Shown: piece after piece, positions 13,119 to 19,478 of the stretch
How positions within the stretch are numbered: position 1 is the first letter of the stretch
Layout: the number at the start of each line of letters is the position of its first letter
Assembly: GCA_964636095.1 (NCBI GenBank)
Contig: CAZWRF010000010.1
Coordinates: 1-22,373 of the forward strand
Reading direction: 5' to 3'
Source of the DNA: CAZWRF01 sp964636095
Lineage (GTDB): Bacteria; Patescibacteriota; Minisyncoccia; JAHISW01; Tagabacteraceae
DNA length: 22,373 nt
Notes under the pieces: generated by a model
The model's database searches: none
Seen by the model: the letters and a program-made list of their open reading frames with translations, nothing else
Told to the model about the DNA's origin: nothing
Translations under genes and position numbers: made by a program

Positions 13119-14399
13119 TTATATTTTTTTCTTTAGATAGTCTATTAATCGTGAAAGGGGGACGGTTTCCTGAGAAAATGTTTTCATGTCTTTTACTATA
13201 ATGCTGTCTTCAAAAACTTCTTTTTGTCCTAAGATAAGGGAGTAGGGAATACCAAGCCTGGATGCCATTTTAAGCTGTCCTTTCAGGCTATCTTTGCTTA
13301 AAGAATGTTTTGCCGAAATTTTGGCTTTTCTGAGCATTTCAAGGATTGAAAGGCTTTTTTGCTTTGCCCCGGCTCCCAGCTGGATAAAATATACTTTTGA
13401 GGTCTTTTTTAATATCTTTTGTTTTGTTTTGGGGGAGGAAATAATTACCGTATCTATACCGATGGCTCCGCCTGATCCGGGAAGCTCTCTTTCGCCCACG
13501 ATTGAGCCCAGGGCGTCGTATCGGCCTCCGCCCGCCACCGCGAGTGCCGGCTTTTCATTTTCTTTGTTTTCGGGGAAAAATTCAAAAACAGTTCGTGAGT
13601 AATAATCCAGGCCGCGGACAAGAAAATGATCCAAATAGTAGGGAATACCCGAAGAATCCAATATTTCCAAAAGAGATTTGAAGTGATTTTTGCAGTCGTC
13701 GCAAAGATAATTTATGATCTGAGGCGCTTCCGCTTTTACTTCAACGCAATTTTCGTTTTTGCAATCCAAGAGTCTTAGCGGGTTTGTTTTTAGTCTGCGT
13801 TCACAGTCTTTGCACAAGTCCTTGGCCTTTTTGCGATAGTAAGCGGTGAGGTCTTTTATGTAGGATTTTCGGCATTCGCTGTCTCCAATAGAGTTGAGTC
13901 TTAGAGAAACATTTTTTAGCCCGCCTGCTTCTTCCAATATTGAACGGATAACTCTTATAACTACCGCGTCCGCAATACTGTCGCTTTCTCCCAAAACTTC
14001 AAGGCCAAACTGCTGAAATTCCCTGCCCCTTCCCTTTTGGGGCTTTTGATATCTGAAAAATGATCCATGATAATAAAGCATCACGGGCTGGGGCTTGCTC
14101 TGCATTCCTTGCTCAAAATATGCTCGTACAATTGGGGCTGTACCCTCCGGCCTTAAGACGAGCTTGTCGCCTCCCTTGGTTTTTAAGGCATACATTTCTT
14201 TTTCCACAATGTCGGTTGACTCGCCTGCGCTTGAGGTAAAAAGTTCAACTTTTTCAAGATGAGGCGTTTGTATGGGCCTGAAACCGTAAAATGCGGCGAT
14301 TGATTTCGCCTTTTCTATAAATTTTTCCCTCAGGAAATATTCTTTGCCCAAAATATCTCGCGTACCCCGGGCTTTTTTGATCGGTTCTTTTTTTGCCAT
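13119..14399 (-). CDS. hisS: Histidyl-tRNA synthetase
   Basis: This class II synthetase has 427 residues. Motifs: KKARGTRDILG at the start, LRPEGTAPIVRA (82-93), motif 2 as HGSFFRYQKPQKGRGREFQQFGLE (111-134), histidine loop LVRGLDYYSRTVFEF (260-274) and AVAGGGRYDALG. The C-terminal anticodon domain includes SLILGQKEVFEDSIIVKDM. Cysteine pairs at 196/199, 213/218 and 233/236 could bind zinc. Motif 3 reads GGAIGIDTVI (310-319); the usual G-ER or G-DR arginine is Thr317. A longer frame reaches 14447 but overlaps lepB; the ATG at 14399, two bases after the lepB stop, gives the normal N terminus. Confidence 0.95.
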   Translation of the reverse strand: MAKKEPIKKARGTRDILGKEYFLREKFIEKAKSIAAFYGFRPIQTPHLEKVELFTSSAGESTDIVEKEMYALKTKGGDKLVLRPEGTAPIVRAYFEQGMQSKPQPVMLYYHGSFFRYQKPQKGRGREFQQFGLEVLGESDSIADAVVIRVIRSILEEAGGLKNVSLRLNSIGDSECRKSYIKDLTAYYRKKAKDLCKDCERRLKTNPLRLLDCKNENCVEVKAEAPQIINYLCDDCKNHFKSLLEILDSSGIPYYLDHFLVRGLDYYSRTVFEFFPENKENEKPALAVAGGGRYDALGSIVGERELPGSGGAIGIDTVIISSPKTKQKILKKTSKVYFIQLGAGAKQKSLSILEMLRKAKISAKHSLSKDSLKGQLKMASRLGIPYSLILGQKEVFEDSIIVKDMKTFSQETVPLSRLIDYLKKKI

Positions 14400-14401
14400 T
14401 T

Positions 14402-15010
14402 TTAAAACAATATAGCGGCTTTGTTTATAGGCCACAGCCGTAGCCACGCCCTTCCTACTATGAGGTTCGCTTTTAATGGTCCCCAGACTCGGGAATCTGA
14501 ACTCATTGGCCTGTTATCTCCCAAAACGAAGTATTCATCAGGGCTAAGATTAACAGAAAGATTGCTGCCGGTGTAATCGTTTGGGAGATAGGACTCTTTT
14601 AGCACTGTTCCGTTGGGAAACTGGCTGTTGAATATAGTTATTTGACCATTTGAAATTTGAACGGTTTCTCCCGGAAGACCGATTATCCTTTTTATGTAAA
14701 ATTCCGAAGGGTCCGGAGGGGCACGGAAAATTATTACTTCACCTCTTGCAGGCTCCCGGAAATGATAAGAAAACTCGTCTACTATAAGATACTGTCCGTT
14801 TTCATAGTTGGGAATCATTGAAGAACCGCTTACTATAAAAGGCTGGGCTACCCATACTCTTATAGGTACAACAATTAAAACGGCGATAAGGAAAAACTTT
14901 ACAAATTCCCACAAAGACTGCCTAAAACCGCCGTTTTCCTCGGGGCTTTGCGGTGTTTGGGGAGCTTTTTCCGGCTCCTGCGTGTCGGGTATTTTCCGCT
15001 CTTCTTCCAT
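14402..15010 (-). CDS. lepB: Signal peptidase I
   Basis: The protein has 202 residues. A Pro/Glu-rich cytoplasmic tail (1-30) leads to one membrane helix (about 35-57) and the catalytic domain outside. Box B SGSSMIP contains the nucleophile Ser64, and box D YIKRIIGLPGE the general base Lys107. FVLGDNRPMSSDSRVWG is box E. It removes signal peptides from exported proteins such as the one at 4447-5199. Upstream in-frame ATGs at 15046 and 15019 are rejected because the -10 box TAAAAT covers 15018-15023; the ATG at 15010 lies seven bases past it. Confidence 0.95.
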   Translation of the reverse strand: MEEERKIPDTQEPEKAPQTPQSPEENGGFRQSLWEFVKFFLIAVLIVVPIRVWVAQPFIVSGSSMIPNYENGQYLIVDEFSYHFREPARGEVIIFRAPPDPSEFYIKRIIGLPGETVQISNGQITIFNSQFPNGTVLKESYLPNDYTGSNLSVNLSPDEYFVLGDNRPMSSDSRVWGPLKANLIVGRAWLRLWPINKAAILF

Positions 15011-15017
15011 TTGAAGC

Positions 15018-15046
15018 ATTTTACTACAAATTTTACCCCATTGCAA
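15018..15046 (-). promoter_or_regulatory. Promoter of the lepB operon, leaderless geometry
   Basis: On the minus strand TTGCAA (15046-15041), exactly 17 bases, TAAAAT (15023-15018), then seven bases to the ATG at 15010. It would drive lepB-hisS-HIT-rpsU-yqeY-ybeY-ftsA. Confidence 0.65.
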
Positions 15047-15064
15047 GTTTTTGTGTCTTAACTC

Positions 15065-15095
15065 AAAGCCGGACTTTGAAACAAAGCCCGGCTTT
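15065..15095 (-). terminator. Stem-loop between tdk and lepB
   Basis: AAAGCCGG (15065-15072) pairs with CCGGCTTT (15088-15095). After one mismatch, CTTTG (15074-15078) pairs with CAAAG (15082-15086), around a 3-base loop. The U-rich side is better on the plus strand, but by gene order it should end the tdk transcript. Confidence 0.65.
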
Positions 15096-15109
15096 TTATT
15101 TTTCGTTTT

Positions 15110-15685
15110 TTAATTTTCCGGTGAGTAGAAACACCTGCGGCACCGTGCCACGTACGATTCTTTTCCCCCCACCAGTATATTTCCCCCGGAAGTTTCCTCA
15201 ATTATCAATTGGCTAAAACTTGCCGGGTTTCCGCATTTCATGCAAATTGCGTGAACCTTGATAACTTTTTCCGCTATGGCCATAAGCTGGGGGGTGGGGC
15301 CGAATGGCTCTCCGCGAAAATCCATGTCCAGGCCGGCAACAATGACCCTTTTCCCCATATTTGCCAGTGATTTACAGATGCTTATTATTTCTTCGCCGAA
15401 AAACTGTACTTCGTCTATGGCTACTACTTCTGCTTCAAGACTTCCCGAAGACACGGAAAGGATGTCGTTCGGCTTTTTTACCGGCTTTGACTCAAGTTTT
15501 TGGCCGTCGTGCGTGACAATTTCAATTCTGCTATAGCGGTCGTCTGTTTGAGACTTGAAAATAGCCACTCTTTGCCCGGCGATAATTGCCCGCTTGAGTC
15601 GTCTTATAAGTTCTTCTGTTTTTCCGGAAAACATTCCTCCGCAAATAACTTCAATCCAACCTCTGTTTATGGGAGACGTTATCAT
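15110..15685 (-). CDS. tdk: Thymidine kinase
   Basis: The protein has 191 residues, type II thymidine kinase, salvaging thymidine to dTMP. P-loop GGMFSGKTEELIRR (16-29), Walker B/catalytic AIDEVQFF with Glu92, the lid-binding GLDMDFRGEPFGPTPQLMAIAE (118-139), and the structural zinc site Cys148/Cys151 and Cys182/Cys185 (CMKCG, CRRC). The C terminus CFYSPEN ends just after the second zinc pair. AGAGGGAA about seven bases upstream is a partial SD, the nearest to one among the housekeeping genes here. It is transcribed divergently from pth. Confidence 0.96.
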   Translation of the reverse strand: MITSPINRGWIEVICGGMFSGKTEELIRRLKRAIIAGQRVAIFKSQTDDRYSRIEIVTHDGQKLESKPVKKPNDILSVSSGSLEAEVVAIDEVQFFGEEIISICKSLANMGKRVIVAGLDMDFRGEPFGPTPQLMAIAEKVIKVHAICMKCGNPASFSQLIIEETSGGNILVGGKESYVARCRRCFYSPEN

Positions 15686-15783
15686 TTTTTATTCCCTCTT
15701 TTTATCCGTTTTTTAAAAAAACAAGCCCGTTCTCTGCGAATATATTAACATTAAGTTTTCAAAAACCAAAATTTACGAATCAC

Positions 15784-15812
15784 TTGCCTGCTGTTTATTG
15801 AGATAGTAAAAT
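15784..15812 (+). promoter_or_regulatory. Promoter of pth, leaderless geometry
   Basis: TTGCCT (15784-15789), 17 bases, TAAAAT (15807-15812), then seven bases to the ATG. The spacing is identical to the lepB promoter. Confidence 0.6.
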
Positions 15813-15819
15813 AAATTCA

Positions 15820-16371
15820 ATGTTTTATTTGATAGGACTGGGGAATCCGGGAGACGAATACGAAAACACCCGCCACAACACGGGGCGGATGGTTGTTGAG
15901 GCTTTTGCCAAAGCCAATAAATTTGATGATTTTGAAGAGGATAAAAAAACTCTATCTTTAAGAACCGAAGGCAAAATAGGCAAAGAAAAAATCACTTGCC
16001 TTCTGCCCGAAACTTTCATGAACAAATCGGGCTCGGCTCTTAAAAAAATAATTACTTCAAAAAAGGGGGCTCGGAAGCTCATTGTTGCCCACGACGATGT
16101 GGACCTGGCTTTTGGCAAATTCAAAATTTCTTTCGGCAAGGGCTCGGCCGGACACAAGGGGGTGGAGTCGGTGATGCGGGCGGTAAAAACGAAAGATTTT
16201 TATAGAGTGCGGGTGGGCATTTCGCCGGCCTCGCCCAAGGGAAAACTGAAAAAGCCGAAAGGGGAAAAGATGCTGGATTTTCTTATGGCCAAATTCAAAC
16301 CGGCCGAAGAAAAGATACTCAAGAAAACAATAAAGAAAATTGTTCCGGAGATCGAGAAAATGATTAGCTGA
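15820..16371 (+). CDS. pth: Peptidyl-tRNA hydrolase
   Basis: The protein has 183 residues. It frees tRNA from dropped-off peptidyl-tRNA. GLGNPGDEYENTRHNTG carries catalytic His19, FMNKSGSA the conserved Asn68, VAHDDVDLAFGK the Asp92/Asp93 pair, and GKGSAGHKGVESV the His112 region. E. coli Asn114, in the usual GHNG, is Lys here (GHKG). The tail is Lys-rich (KLKKPKGEKM, EEKILKKTIKKI) and replaces the usual C-terminal helix. It is read from its own promoter without SD. Confidence 0.93.
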   Translation: MFYLIGLGNPGDEYENTRHNTGRMVVEAFAKANKFDDFEEDKKTLSLRTEGKIGKEKITCLLPETFMNKSGSALKKIITSKKGARKLIVAHDDVDLAFGKFKISFGKGSAGHKGVESVMRAVKTKDFYRVRVGISPASPKGKLKKPKGEKMLDFLMAKFKPAEEKILKKTIKKIVPEIEKMIS

Positions 16372-16372
16372 A

Positions 16373-16403
16373 ATTTCTAGTTACCTAATTTCTAATTCAC
16401 CTA
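16373..16403 (+). repeat. Two imperfect direct repeats after pth
   Basis: ATTTCTAGTTACCTA (16373-16387) is followed directly by ATTTCTAATTCACCTA (16388-16403). These are degenerate AT-rich units just after the stop codon, different in sequence from the other repeats in the window. No terminator stem is seen here. Confidence 0.55.
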
Positions 16404-16411
16404 ATAAATGC

Positions 16412-16440
16412 TTGCGTTGGGTCTTTTGAAATGCTAAAAA
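16412..16440 (+). promoter_or_regulatory. Possible promoter of the orphan gene at 16480
   Basis: TTGCGT (16412-16417), exactly 17 bases and TAAAAA (16435-16440). Unlike the housekeeping promoters it leaves a leader of about 33 bases, which carries an SD. Confidence 0.45.
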
Positions 16441-16466
16441 ATTAAAAAGGCACCTTGAAAACAAAA

Positions 16467-16473
16467 GAGGAGA
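16467..16473 (+). promoter_or_regulatory. Shine-Dalgarno site deciding the start at 16480
   Basis: GAGGAGA lies immediately before an ATG at 16474 and seven bases before the in-frame ATG at 16480. The second spacing is normal and the first is impossible, so 16480 is chosen. Confidence 0.65.
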
Positions 16474-16479
16474 ATGAAA

Positions 16480-16920
16480 ATGGAAGAAAATCCTAAGGCC
16501 GAGATTATTTACAAAGGGAAAATTGATATAAAAAAGATGGTTGAGTTTTTTGGGCTGAAAGAATCGCCGGATGGCATTGGCTATATCACAAGAAAAAAAT
16601 TACCGAGAGTTAGTTTTTTTATTCACGAGTACGAGGGCGACCCTGCTTATTCCCGTATTGTATTTGGCATAAAAATGCCCGATTGCCTAAAGGTTGATGA
16701 TCCGGGAGCGGGCGAGATAGATAATTTGTCGCTTATGATATTGGCGAAAAAAAGATTTCTTGCCAAAAAAGGCAAAGATTATGTGTGGGGGAAACCCACC
16801 AAGGTAATGATTTTTTGCGAAGTTCAAGGTGGCAGGGAAACCTGCGTAATGTTTATTAAGGGAATGCAAACATTTATGGCTCGAAGAGGTTCGTGCGAAT
16901 GGGTCAAAGGAGAATTTTAA
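16480..16920 (+). CDS. Small cytoplasmic protein of unknown function
   Basis: The protein has 146 residues and I do not recognise the family. It has no signal peptide or membrane helix. It starts MEENPKAEIIYKGKIDIKKM and looks like a mixed alpha/beta domain with alternating strand-like segments (VSFFIHEYEG, SRIVFGIKMP, KVMIFCEVQGG, CVMFIKGM). Four cysteines are scattered rather than paired as a zinc site. The gene is self-contained: promoter with leader, SD, and a strong bidirectional terminator 20 bases after the stop. It is placed between pth and the convergent rpsA. Its unit layout matches the other two orphan genes in the window, although the three proteins share no visible sequence similarity. 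Confidence 0.82.
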   Translation: MEENPKAEIIYKGKIDIKKMVEFFGLKESPDGIGYITRKKLPRVSFFIHEYEGDPAYSRIVFGIKMPDCLKVDDPGAGEIDNLSLMILAKKRFLAKKGKDYVWGKPTKVMIFCEVQGGRETCVMFIKGMQTFMARRGSCEWVKGEF

Positions 16921-16941
16921 TTTGGAACTCTTCTAAAAAAC

Positions 16942-16978
16942 AAAAACGGCTCACTTCTTGAAAGAGTAAGCCGTTTTT
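16942..16978. terminator. Bidirectional terminator between the orphan gene and rpsA
   Basis: A 10-bp stem AAAAACGGCT (16942-16951) with AGCCGTTTTT (16969-16978) and a 17-base loop. It has T-rich sequence after it on the plus strand and TTTTTGTTTTTT on the minus strand, so it can stop both convergent genes. Confidence 0.85.
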
Positions 16979-16984
16979 TATTTT

Positions 16985-18094
16985 CTATTTTTCTTCGTCT
17001 TTTCCCGAGAAGTGAGATAATATCAGTTTTTGCTCGTCGGGTTCGAAAAGCAATATTTTGAAATTGTACGATTTTCCGAGTTCAAGCGTCTTTTTCATCT
17101 CCTCATCCGATTCAAATTCGGAAATGTGGACCAGGCCGGCCACTCCTTCCTCAATGCTCACCAAGGCGCCGTATCTGTTGAACTTAATTACCACGCCGCT
17201 AACCTCATCGTCTTTTTTGTATTTGTTTTTGGCTCCCTCCCACGGGTTGTACTTCAGTGCTTTTATGGAAAGGGAGATTTTATCGTCTTTTATACTTATT
17301 ATTTGTGCGTTTACTTTGTCGCCGACTTTGAAAAGCTTTGAAGGGTCTTCAACCAGTCCCCAGTCCAGTTCGGATATATGGGCCAGGCCTTCAAGCCCTT
17401 CCTCTATCTTCAAAAACACGCCAAAATCCACAACGCCGGTGATTTCTCCCTCTACCACGTCGCCTATTTTGTACTTGGCTATAAGGTTCTTTAGTTCGCC
17501 GGCCTGGGTTTCTTTTTCGGAGAAAATAAGCTTGTTTTCTTTTTTATCGGCATTGATTATTGTTACGGCAATTTTCTCGCCGATGAGTTTTTTTAGCTCG
17601 TCTAGAATTTTGTCTTTGTCGCCTCCTTCCACGCGGGGATAGTGGGTGGTCCTTAATTGGGAAGCGGGCAAAAATCCCTGCAGTCCTCTCCAGTCGAAAA
17701 TAAGACCTCCGGTGTTTGCGTCCACGACGGGCAGATTGAATACTTCCTGGTTTTTCTTGGCGTCGGTCGCTTCCCTCCAAATTATTTCCTGGCCGGCTTC
17801 TTTCAGCGAAAGCTCGGTGTAGCCGTCCTTGTTTTCGAGGTCGACTATCTTGGCGGTGATTAAATCGCCCGGCTTGAGTGATTTAATGATCTCTCTGGCA
17901 TTTATAAATTCCCGTCCGTAAATTATAGCGGTGCCGAAAGGTTTTAAGTCAACGAACACCGTAGTTCCGTCTTTTTTAAGAACTTCTCCTTCAATAAGGT
18001 CGCCTTCCTTTGGAAGGTTCAAAGGAAAAATTTTGGAAAGAAAATCCATTGAATTGTCGGCTTTTTTTGAATTGTTTTGCTGAATAGCGTTCAT
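16985..18094 (-). CDS. rpsA: Small ribosomal subunit protein bS1 (four S1 domains)
   Basis: The protein has 369 residues with four OB-fold S1 domains at about 28-98, 115-195, 209-279 and 294-362. The third (GDVVEGEITGVVDFGVFLKI, GLEGLAHISELDW) and fourth (GVVIKFNRYGALVSIEEGVAGLVHISEF) are the most canonical; the first two are diverged, as in other short bS1 proteins where they dock to the ribosome. E. coli S1 has six domains. S1 helps unfold and recruit mRNAs, in E. coli mainly those with 5' leaders. The frame extends to 18133, but the ATG at 18094 lies ten bases after a -10 box and fits best. Confidence 0.93.
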   Translation of the reverse strand: MNAIQQNNSKKADNSMDFLSKIFPLNLPKEGDLIEGEVLKKDGTTVFVDLKPFGTAIIYGREFINAREIIKSLKPGDLITAKIVDLENKDGYTELSLKEAGQEIIWREATDAKKNQEVFNLPVVDANTGGLIFDWRGLQGFLPASQLRTTHYPRVEGGDKDKILDELKKLIGEKIAVTIINADKKENKLIFSEKETQAGELKNLIAKYKIGDVVEGEITGVVDFGVFLKIEEGLEGLAHISELDWGLVEDPSKLFKVGDKVNAQIISIKDDKISLSIKALKYNPWEGAKNKYKKDDEVSGVVIKFNRYGALVSIEEGVAGLVHISEFESDEEMKKTLELGKSYNFKILLFEPDEQKLILSHFSGKDEEK

Positions 18095-18104
18095 TATTGA
18101 TAAA

Positions 18105-18133
18105 AGTATAATGGCACTTCTTTGATTTTGCAA
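18105..18133 (-). promoter_or_regulatory. Promoter of rpsA, near-leaderless
   Basis: On the minus strand TTGCAA (18133-18128), 17 bases, TATACT (18110-18105), then ten bases to the ATG at 18094. The predicted start site is within about three bases of the ATG. Confidence 0.6.
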
Positions 18134-18214
18134 GGGTCGTTCGGCGCATGCTTGTAAAGTTTGCCTCTTCGTGATATTAAAAATTCAGAAGATATTTGTA
18201 CAAGTAGAAAAAAG

Positions 18215-18222
18215 AGGAGGAG
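18215..18222 (+). promoter_or_regulatory. Shine-Dalgarno site deciding the start at 18229
   Basis: AGGAGGAG ends directly before an ATG at 18223. The in-frame ATG at 18229 is eight bases after the AGGAGG core and is therefore preferred. A possible promoter (TTGTAA, 17 bases, TATTAA) lies about 30 bases upstream of the SD. Confidence 0.65.
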
Positions 18223-18228
18223 ATGTCC

Positions 18229-18681
18229 ATGACGAAATTTATAAACTTTTCAAAAAGGAAGAGGGGAATGAATCTCCCGGGGGCTGAATTCTCACGCCAG
18301 GATATTTATAATTTTTTGTTCAAGATCAACATTGTTGACCTTGTGTGGGACGAATTTGATGACTTGTCTATTTTTTTAAGAAAAACAAAAAAAGATGAAG
18401 CGAGAGAAATTGCCGGAATTGATTTTGGGGATTACACTTGCGGGCAAGGCTTTTTGCTGCTCAATTTTTATGAAAAAGATTTTGAGCTTCACGCCGAAAA
18501 TCTCTGCGACAGATTGACCAATCGTTTTAATTTTTGTTTTTATCCGATATGCGCGGAGGAAATTGAAAAAAATTCGGGTTTAGGCGAATGTTTAATGGTT
18601 TGTCCCGAATGCGGATACGCGGAAAATGGTATTTTTCATTGCCCAAAATGCGGCCATCCAATGGATGCAAATGAACAATAA
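18229..18681 (+). CDS. Orphan protein with a C-terminal zinc ribbon
   Basis: The protein has 150 residues and I do not recognise the family. The N-terminal two thirds has a basic start (KFINFSKRKRG) and then an acidic/aromatic region (DLVWDEFDDLSIFLRK, LLNFYEKDFELHAE). The C-terminal 30 residues hold CPECGY and, ten residues later, CPKCGHP, a rubredoxin-knuckle zinc ribbon. Additional cysteines are at CGQGF, ENLCD, FCFYPICAEE and GECLM. Zinc ribbons of this kind bind nucleic acid or protein partners; no catalytic motif is visible. The unit has SD, leader and private terminator, and is transcribed divergently from rpsA. Function unknown. Confidence 0.83.
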   Translation: MTKFINFSKRKRGMNLPGAEFSRQDIYNFLFKINIVDLVWDEFDDLSIFLRKTKKDEAREIAGIDFGDYTCGQGFLLLNFYEKDFELHAENLCDRLTNRFNFCFYPICAEEIEKNSGLGECLMVCPECGYAENGIFHCPKCGHPMDANEQ

Positions 18682-18690
18682 TAAAGGGAA

Positions 18691-18719
18691 AAAGACGCTT
18701 CCAAAATGGAGCGTTTTTT
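18691..18719 (+). terminator. Rho-independent terminator after the zinc-ribbon orphan
   Basis: AAAGACGCTTCCA pairs with TGGAGCGTTTTTT with one bulged T and one G-U pair, around a short A loop, and ends in six T. It starts nine bases after the stop codon. Confidence 0.8.
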
Positions 18720-18734
18720 GCTACGATGATACTA

Positions 18735-19376
18735 ATGGTGATTACTTACTACGGCGTTTCCTGCTTCAAAGTGCAGTCGGGAGAGACGGTTTTAGTGTTT
18801 GACCCGCCTTCGAAAAAGTCGGCTTTTAAGGCCCCCCGCTTCCAGGCGGACGTTGTGTTTGTAAGCCACGGGCACGATAATCACAGCGGATTCGAGAACA
18901 TTTCCGGAAAAGAAAAAAACGGAGAGCCCTTTCTGGTAAATACTCCGGGAGAGTACGAAATTAAGGGAACCGGTGTAAGAGGGTTCAATACTTTCCACGA
19001 CAAAGAAGAAGGGAAAAAGCTCGGTCTCAATACGTCTTATGTGCTGTCTTTGGAAAATCTCAATATATGCCATTTGGGAGATTTTGGAGAAAAAGAGCTG
19101 AGGCCTTCTATCCAGGAATTTTTGGGGGAAGTGGACATTTTGTTTGTTCCCGTTGACGGCGGGCATGTTTTGGAAGCGCAAAACGCCGCCAAAGTGATAA
19201 ACCAAATTGAACCGAAAATAATCATTCCCATGCATTACGGCAAAAAAGAGCTGACAGAGTTTCTTAAAGAAATGGGGCAGGAAAAAGTGAAGCCGGTTGA
19301 AAAATTAAGTTTCAAGAAAAAAGATATCGCTGACAAGAAAGGGGAAGTGGTGGTAATGAAACCACTACTAAATTAA
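18735..19376 (+). CDS. Metallo-beta-lactamase-fold protein (UlaG/COG2220-like)
   Basis: The protein has 213 residues. It begins VITYYGVSCFKVQSGETVLVFDPP, the typical COG2220 opening (ITYYGHSCF), followed by the metal motif SHGHDNHSG (44-52, HxHxxH), NTPGEYEIKG, ICHLGDFGE with the bridging Asp, and IIPMHYG with the last metal His. It therefore looks like an active metal-dependent hydrolase, but the substrate is unknown; relatives cleave lactones or phosphodiesters. An in-frame ATG at 18726 exists, but 18735 gives the family start, and TACGAT (18722-18727) seven bases before it would again be a leaderless layout, though with a poor -35. No SD. Confidence 0.88.
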   Translation: MVITYYGVSCFKVQSGETVLVFDPPSKKSAFKAPRFQADVVFVSHGHDNHSGFENISGKEKNGEPFLVNTPGEYEIKGTGVRGFNTFHDKEEGKKLGLNTSYVLSLENLNICHLGDFGEKELRPSIQEFLGEVDILFVPVDGGHVLEAQNAAKVINQIEPKIIIPMHYGKKELTEFLKEMGQEKVKPVEKLSFKKKDIADKKGEVVVMKPLLN

Positions 19377-19384
19377 CCAATAAT

Positions 19385-19478
19385 CAATATCCAACGTTCA
19401 ATCAATATCCAAATAAACTAATGACCAATTTAATATTTAAATATTGAGTATTGAATGAATATTGAATGTTGGGTATTG
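19385..19478. repeat. Degenerate AT-rich inverted repeat
   Basis: CAATATCCAACGTTCAAT (19385-19402) pairs, with two changes, with the complement of ATTGAATGTTGGGTATTG (about 19461-19478). The middle contains the perfect 14-bp palindrome AATATTTAAATATT (19432-19445) and further ATTGA/TCAAT words (for example around 19450). It fills the gap between the MBL gene and the next ORF. It may be a non-autonomous repeat or a transcript-end structure. Confidence 0.65.

Noticed and set aside
14400..14447. N-terminal extension of hisS
   Set aside because: The extra residues overlap lepB and do not resemble HisRS, which normally starts just before the RGTRDIL block.
15011..15046. Longer N terminus for lepB (starts at 15046 or 15019)
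   Set aside because: These positions coincide with the -35 and -10 boxes of a well-spaced promoter, so they would not be in the transcript.
17058..17642. 194-codon plus-strand frame opposite rpsA
   Set aside because: It is Ser/Pro-rich, as expected from reading the complement of Glu/Lys-rich codons. The minus-strand S1 domains are unambiguous.
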